Assembly: GCF_000699445.3 (NCBI RefSeq)
Contig: NC_067200.1
Coordinates: 14,035,256 to 14,099,255 of the forward strand
Reading direction: 5' to 3'
Source of the DNA: Schistosoma haematobium
Lineage: Eukaryota; Platyhelminthes; Trematoda; Strigeidida; Schistosomatidae
Length of the DNA stretch: 64,000 nucleotides
Shown here: positions 57,960-64,000 of the stretch, piece after piece
How the letters are laid out: the number at the start of each line of letters is the position of its first letter
How positions within the stretch are numbered: the stretch's first letter is position 1
The notes under the pieces: model-generated
Seen by the model: the letters and a program-made list of their open reading frames with translations, nothing else
What the model was told of the DNA's origin: nothing
Database searches by the model: none
Translations under genes and position numbers: made by a program

Positions 57960-59900
57960 GGAGCCTACTTGACAATCCGTGGGAACTAGGTGCACAAATT
58001 TGCCCTGTCAGAAAGGACATATCCACCGCCTCGGAAAATTAAGTGACCTTGTGTGTCATTAGACTAACTTTTCACTATTATTTGATAAAAGGATTCGTAC
58101 TCTTTTACCTACATGGGAGGGAATGTAGGAAAGATTTAAATTGCCAGAAAATTGAGAAACAAGTTCTTGATACAAAAGTATTTATGTCCCAGACACATGT
58201 GAATTTAGAAAGGAACAAAAAGAAAATCTTTTGGTCTGACGATTGCATAAAACACGTTTATTCATACACAAAACAAAGCACAAAAATGTGCAGAAACATT
58301 CGGACATTCTATGGTAATGAGAGTGTTACATCACTAATCGAAGATGGGCAAGATAAAACTTAGTTATCCTCGGACTAGGCCGACACTGAATATCATAGAA
58401 ACATCCTTACGTCGAGCACATGTAAATCCTTCCATCCGTATTCTGGAAATGCAAACCATTGAAAAACTCGATTTTTTTGGTTTTCAAGTATTCTCGATGA
58501 AGGCAGATCTATAGGACCCAATGAAATTCGTCCTAAGTTGTCAAAGGAACTCACAAACTTTAACTCAGATCCTTTAAGTATTTGTTTTAGTCTATTTGTA
58601 ACCCAAGGTAGAATACTAAGTGATTAGCAGAATGCCGTCTTAAGTCCTATCATCTAATAGGCACGAAAAAATCCTGAGAAATATTATCTGTAAGTTTAAT
58701 CGACACAGATGTTAAGGTACTAATGAAGACATGAAGGGAGCTATTTAAGCAACTAAACAAATGCCTGGTTCTCTCGAAAAGTCAGTAATCTTTTAGAAAA
58801 GGTTATCCATGTTCCTCAAACTTATTAATAGCTTGAGAATGTTTGTGTACCCTTAAGTTGTACGCATCAAGCTGTTGTCTAGATTAAATAATATCAATAT
58901 TGTGGACAACTTATCTATGTGAACAAACAGGTTGTCAGTTAGATACTAACAAGAAGCACTGGTCAGTTCCAAGTGGTCAAGATGGAAAGTTGTTCTAAGG
59001 GGGTTACTGAAGGATTCAGTTTGGATACCAGATCTATTCCTGTGCATGTAAACGATCGCCCTGGTTTTATATCATCATTGTTTTTGTCATATACCGAAAA
59101 AATCAAGATGTGGAAAGGAATAAAAAATAAAGGGAATAGACTAGGTGTTCAGAATGACAAGAAATGATCTGAATAGCGAATAAAGATGACAAATGCTTCC
59201 AAGTGCATTGTGGTATGTGTTGGTCATCAAGGTACAGGTACATACACGGTGAGTGATGCTGAATCCTTCATTATTTAGACATAGTGATCAATGGGTCTTT
59301 GACAATGATTAAAAGTTACTGTGTACTGCCGTGCAATATCTGCTAAGGTTTTCAGAAACATCTGGCTAATACATAGGTTCTCTAGCCACACAAATGTTGA
59401 GACCTTTATAAATTTTCAAGTATTATTCCACCGTCCCAAATTTGAGTATTGCAAGAAGATAGTCACCTAAAACAGGCAAAGAGCTGTCAGAACAAGTTAA
59501 TAGAACACCATCTAAGTTGATTCCTGGACTCGCAAGACGAGATGCTATTAAATTGTGCATATTTCTCAGTTACATATAGGAGCTAGAGTTGACTTGATTG
59601 CAGTTCCTTAAATCACTTGTAATTTGTTTTGCATGTAAAACAACCCAATTTCCATTGTCTTTCAAAACGGAATTTCCAAGGACCAGGGTCATTTGCCTGT
59701 CAAATGACTACAAAACTCCCTGCTTAATGATGGATGAGCGGAATTCTTTACCATAACAAGTGGTTGAGGCCCCACCCATCTACGCGTTCTAGAGATAGAG
59801 AGAGTTGGATCAAATGAGAGGCCATCATTATCAGGACTAACACATGCGATTGAACCTCCTATCCTTCCCTAACTGTAACTGAAACTAATCTACCCATTTC
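57960..59900 (+). pseudogene. CR1-like (SR1-type) non-LTR retrotransposon, heavily decayed
   Basis: In broken frames: the endonuclease-RT linker (KQSTKMCRNIRTFYGN, SLIEDGQDKT), the RT start (RSIGPNEIRPKLSKEL, normally GPDEIxP), a palm remnant around 58960-59260 (VPVHVNDRPGFISSLF, MTNASKCIVVCVGHQGT) and C-terminal remnants near 59750-59880. Many stops. Confidence 0.65.
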
Positions 59901-59999
59901 TCAACTTTTGTCATCAATCCATTCATCTGGACACTAGTTTTATGAGTTCTACACTGAAATCAGTCAGTATTTTGACCGGTAATGTAGCAGATGATTTTC

Positions 60000-61915
60000 A
60001 GGCTCGGGACCTGAAACTCGTCTTAAGCATTACATTGGGTTGATAAAACAGCTACTAAATCAGCTAATGCATCAGGATATCTCCGGAGTCACCTTGCTGA
60101 AGATGTATAAACTAGGCGGCTAAATGAATTTGGAACAAAATCAGGCTGCTTAAAGCTGTATTTAGACCTCCTAATGAACAGGACTTAATATTACGGAGTG
60201 GAAATAAACTAAAGGGATCAAGAGATTTTGTCTGTAAGGATTTGACGCTCGCAGACCGCATAAAAAGACAAGAAGTCGGAAGAGAACTGAAATGTAGGTT
60301 GAATGCTGGCGAAAAGAACCTAAAATTTGTCAATTTTCGGGTTCTGAGATTTCGACAGAGAATGATGCTGAAGCCACTGTGGGTGAAACACGAAGCAATT
60401 TAGATAGATTTTGGATCAGTTACACAAATGCCCGAAGCTTATTCAATAAGCGGTCGAATCTAGGTGTACAGATTGACTCCACGAAGTCAGATGTGATCGT
60501 AGACACAGAAACGTGGCTGGCGCAGTCTCTAGACAGTATGGAATTTGATTTAGAGAGCTTCATGTTGGCCGGTGTCGCAAAAATCCAGAGGCGTAAAGGA
60601 GGGGGAGTAGGTCTATTCGTTAGAACACTATTTCATTTGCCATTATTGACAGTGTATCCCATAAGAGCATGACGTCTGGATCAGTTAGTTACCGCTTGAA
60701 ATGCAAGGGATAAAAGCTACTGATTTGTTCGGTTGACCGCAGTCCAAGACATAAGGTAAATCAGGCCTTTAGTCTGGCAAATAAGCTTGATATGAGCAAA
60801 TCATCGGGACCTGATGAAATGCAGCCTTAGTTACTAAAAAATTATATGCTGATTATGTCAAGATATGGAGAGCGATTAGAGCTTAGAGCTTCAAAATGAC
60901 CTGGAGAAATTACCTGAATGGTCTTAAACTTGGCATTTGACGATAAATACTCTCAAGCGCATCGTGATGCATACTGATCGTCAAGGTACAGATACATATA
61001 CGATGAATAACACTGAGCTACCTATGTCCAGACACACAACGGTTTAAGAGTCATCGACAGTCAAGACATAAAAACTACTGCACACTGCCAGGCGATGGCC
61101 ACCAAAGGTTAATACGTAGGGCGTTTAGCCATGTCACTGTTAAAACCTTTTTGACTTTGTATACAGTCCTTCCCAAACTGAAACTGAAAATTTACTGTTG
61201 TGAGAATAATACCACAAATAAACGTTCACTAGGAATAATGCGGTCAAATGACAATAAAGGATTCATCACACTCTACGAAGGAATCGAGCTCAAAAAATTA
61301 ATTTCTTTACGCTAGCTTGTCACTAGGATATTGATCTTTGGACAGGTCAAGTTGTGCTCTCAGGGTCGTTGGGGATGTTGTGCCCCAGGAAATTTTACAA
61401 CTTGTGTTCTGGCTATGTAGCACCTCTTGATTCTGAATGCGTGTTTTTCCCAATGTTCAGAAGTCTGGCACCAAAAATGTCTAAAAGTCAAGGAAGGGTG
61501 GAAAAAAGCTAATTTCGTTAGCTCCACATGACCGCTTTTAAAAGTGGCCAATTGGCACGGCGTATTACCCAATTTAGCAAGAACAGGGTGATAAAGCAGA
61601 CATTACCTAATGAAATTCGGTGTCGATTCAGGTTGTACTGCAACTGAAAGTCGCTTTCTCTCACTCTCGGGAAGTTATGAGACAATCCGCCTAAATGTCC
61701 CTACTTTTTTTCTCTTTCCGAATTTATTTCACTGGATTATACTCCTTGGATAACATCTACAAACCCTAATCCTTCCGGTTAGTGCTTATACTCTTACTTC
61801 CTCTACCACTACGGGGTTTGAATTGACAACTGCATCTCTGTTCTAATGTGGTGTGGCAACTCGAACTGATGTACGTACGTACGAAGTTCTACGTTGTTAC
61901 TGACTGACATGTTGC
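60000..61915 (+). pseudogene. CR1-like non-LTR retrotransposon, second copy
   Basis: ORF1-like C-terminus (about 60130-60350: VFRPPNEQDLILRSGNKLKG, LTLADRIKRQEVGREL), endonuclease N-terminus (60379-60672), then a deletion into the RT (NKLDMSKSSGPDEMQP at about 60780), a palm remnant (NTLKRIVMHTDRQGT) and a 3' end with GTTACTGACTGAC at about 61895-61910. The 3' tail resembles that of the family B element at 30842-30950. Confidence 0.7.
60379..60672 (+). pseudogene. APE-type endonuclease domain fragment
   Basis: 97 open codons: ISYTNARSLFNKRSNLG, then DVIVDTETWLAQS (family TETWL motif with the catalytic Glu) and RRKGGGVGLFVR. It is the N-terminal third of a CR1-like endonuclease; catalytic residues further downstream are deleted. 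Confidence 0.75.
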
Positions 61916-61919
61916 GATA

Positions 61920-63278
61920 TGTATATGGATTCACGCCTTAGTGATCGCCGAATTGTCTGCTTTTCGCATAAATTTAAGTTGAATTGCTTGATAATTGTTA
62001 GATAAGCTAGTCATGAGTTCTCGAACTTGCACTACGATACTACTGGACTGTAATAAGGCCCATGGTATACAGCATTTTCCCACAATTGAAGAATACTTTG
62101 GTTTTTATAAGTGATTTCTCAGTCCTATAGGACAGGTTGTTGTCGACATGTGTCCTGAAAAGTTACATCTATATAAGTACAGACTAGTTTCCTTGATTCT
62201 TTACCAGGCCTAAGTGGTTATATAAGGGATCTCAAAACATATAAGTGTGTTTACTTTAGAATAAAATAGCGTTGGAAATCAGTCGTTCTTCCCACCATGA
62301 TGCATTGTGTTCGAACTCGTGTACACTACATCACTGCATTGTCGAATGGGTCTGGCTCCTCCGATTTTGTTCGACCTCATCTTCATGTGAAGATAACACA
62401 CAAAACTGATGGATTTAAATCTTCCTAAATTTTCTGCAAATAGAGTTACTTCGGAGTTATTCGTTAGGAAGTTGTTACTTGGTATCTTTTTCAAGTTGTC
62501 CACGCAAGCTCATTAATCTGATTATACTTTGTGTATCGTTTTTGTATTAGTATTATTACTCACTATAGCATATACCAATTAGATTGGGAATTCGGATCAC
62601 AATATTACTGAGAGCATATTTAGGTTTCTTAGGACAGTTGGCGTATACATAAAAATTAAATTGAATCAAAATAGTAGTGAGTGGACGCCACAGTAGACTG
62701 AAGTAGCAATTGTACTAGCTTAACACAGAAATTAGAATTTCACTTGCACAAAATTTCGTGCAATCGTAGAATCACCCGGAGTTGCATTGTATATGTCCAT
62801 CCTGAATTGAATAGAAATATATCCAAAGTCTTCAATGATGTGTTTTAAATTTTAATCAATTGGTAAAACGATAGAATAGGACTAACAGTTCGATAGACTA
62901 AAAAAACAAAGGCATTGTAAAGATATACGTACAAGGGATTAAAGTTAATCACATAATTTAGGGAATAGGATTTGATTGTAAATCCAATAGTCCAGTGTCC
63001 GATCAGAGTATACGGTTATGTAAATCAACATGTTCGGACTAGTGTAGAATAATTACATTAATTTCGAGTAGCCAACAATTGGTGCTATTTAGCTCTACAG
63101 AGTAAATTACCTTGTTCTCTATACTCATTCGTTAATTTCTTTCCTGAAGTTTTTGTTAAGCATCACTCCACATTCAACACTAAACTTATCTGACTATTCA
63201 TTTAAGTGTGCTTTTAGCTTGATGTTTTTAGTGATATATAATTTATTTCAAATCGGTTTCATTTTTATCTGACTTAAG
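61920..63278. other. Upstream flank of the SRBD1-like gene
   Basis: No repeat or coding domain recognised. It presumably contains the promoter. Confidence 0.45.
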
Positions 63279-64000
63279 ATGGTCAACCCTATAAGAATGG
63301 AAATTGATCTAACTACTCAAGTGGCTGAAGCTGCAAATATTGATCGGAATCTAGTCAGTCGTGTGATTCCAATGTTTGAAAATGGTTATACTGTGCCGTT
63401 TATTGCACGTTATCGAAAAGAAGTAACTGGAGGTGCAGAACCAACAGTGTTGCATAGACTGAAGGAAAAAATGAATGACTGCAAGTAACTGTGACAGTAG
63501 TTTTCTTAGTGTAAATGCTTGTAGAATGCTTGTTGATAAAATCGAGAAATCACTCCAGTTTTTTGATAAGAGTGGATTACTAACGAATGAATTATCGCAA
63601 CAGTTAATGAAATGCAAAACAACTGAAGATATTAAGCTTTTGGGAAGTTTATGAGATTTTGAACTTTAATAGAACTTTGTTAGACAGATCCCTTCAAATC
63701 TAAGGGTCCACGCACGCTCGCAGGTCGAGCAAAAGCTGTCAATCTGGAACCTATTGCTTTGGACATACTTCATTCAAATAGGTGTGTTGATATGTATGGT
63801 CTGGCACCGCCAGAAGCTAAAAGTAAGGTTATTTAGTCATACTTAAAGTATTTGTATTTCATTAGAATAGTTTTATAGTCAATATCAATACTTTGGGTTC
63901 ACAAAGTTTCTTGTCATAGAGCGATAAGCCGCCAATGCTTTCAGGTAGGAATAGCCGAAACAAAATAAAGATGAAGTTGTGGTTAGCCGATGGATTAAAC
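63279..64000 (+). CDS. SRBD1: Tex/SRBD1-like S1 RNA-binding protein, 5' part (runs off the window)
   Basis: Predicted exons 63279-63484, 63525-63646 and 63688-63822. The N-terminal Tex helix-turn-helix region is unmistakable: VSRVIPMFENGYTVPFIARY followed by RKEVTGGAEPTVLHRLKEK. Exon 2 gives KMLVDKIEKSLQFFDKSGLL and exon 3 FKSKGPRTLAGRAKAVNLEP, both in family order. The S1, YqgF-like and HhH parts lie beyond the window. In-frame TGA four codons upstream supports ATG 63279 as start unless an upstream coding exon is spliced in; vertebrate SRBD1 has a longer N-terminus, bacterial Tex does not. The two introns would be 40 and 41 nt. The second junction and anything after 63823 are less certain. 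Family role: RNA binding in transcription or translation; the exact function in flukes is unknown. Confidence 0.85.
63485..63524 (+). other. 40 nt intron of the SRBD1-like gene
   Basis: GTAACT ... TTGTAG. Removing it joins TGC AA to A ATG CTT in frame and restores homology. Reading through hits TAA at once. Confidence 0.7.
63647..63687 (+). other. 41 nt intron of the SRBD1-like gene (probable)
   Basis: GTTTAT ... AGACAG. Excision restores the frame between DIKLLG and PFKSKGPRTLAG. The donor is not optimal, so the exact borders are uncertain. Confidence 0.5.

Noticed and set aside
63823..64000. Further SRBD1-like exons, for example one starting after TTTCAG at 63944
   Set aside because: An open frame can be made from there, but it shows no convincing match to the family, so it is left unassigned.

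Overview
This window looks like genomic DNA of a parasitic flatworm of the genus Schistosoma. It is AT-rich and intron-containing, packed with retroelements, and carries hammerhead-bearing satellite copies of the kind known from schistosomes (SM-alpha), RTE-type non-LTR elements ending in short tandem repeats, a Merlin DNA transposon, and introns of about 40 nt. I cannot fix the species.

Two host genes are supported. (1) The scaffold A subunit of protein phosphatase 2A (PPP2R1 type) lies on the minus strand, 50692 down to 32721. Six coding exons splice in frame to a predicted 852 aa HEAT-repeat protein, longer than the usual ~590 aa because of two internal low-complexity insertions and an Asn/Ser/Thr-rich C-terminal tail. 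All five of its introns carry retroelement debris. (2) The 5' part of a Tex/SRBD1-like RNA-binding protein gene starts at 63279 on the plus strand and runs off the window; its first introns appear to be about 40 nt. The two genes are divergent, with about 12.6 kb of decayed transposons between them.

Layout: 1-32.5 kb is gene-poor and built from RTE fragments, LTR pieces, a dead Merlin transposon with related MITEs, tRNA-derived SINEs, SM-alpha-type hammerhead repeats, a ~518 bp LINE-dependent-looking retroposon, a palindromic tRNA-like element, a Gypsy-type gag fragment and a 5'-truncated non-LTR element with a long open frame (29966-30841). 32.7-50.7 kb is the PP2A gene. 52.1-54.7 kb is a long 5'-truncated RTE copy. 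58-61.9 kb holds two decayed CR1-like elements. 63.3 kb to the end is the SRBD1-like gene.

The most interesting signals are small self-cleaving-ribozyme motifs in several unrelated repeat families. A tRNA-derived SINE copy has an apparently intact hammerhead core and perfect stem I (15788-15833). One SM-alpha-type copy keeps an intact core (25355-25412). A Penelope-like hairpin recurs three times with compensatory changes (21.8 and 43.4 kb). Also notable are two non-autonomous families whose mobility is shown by target-site duplications within this window. No database search was possible, so novelty is not established for any of them.
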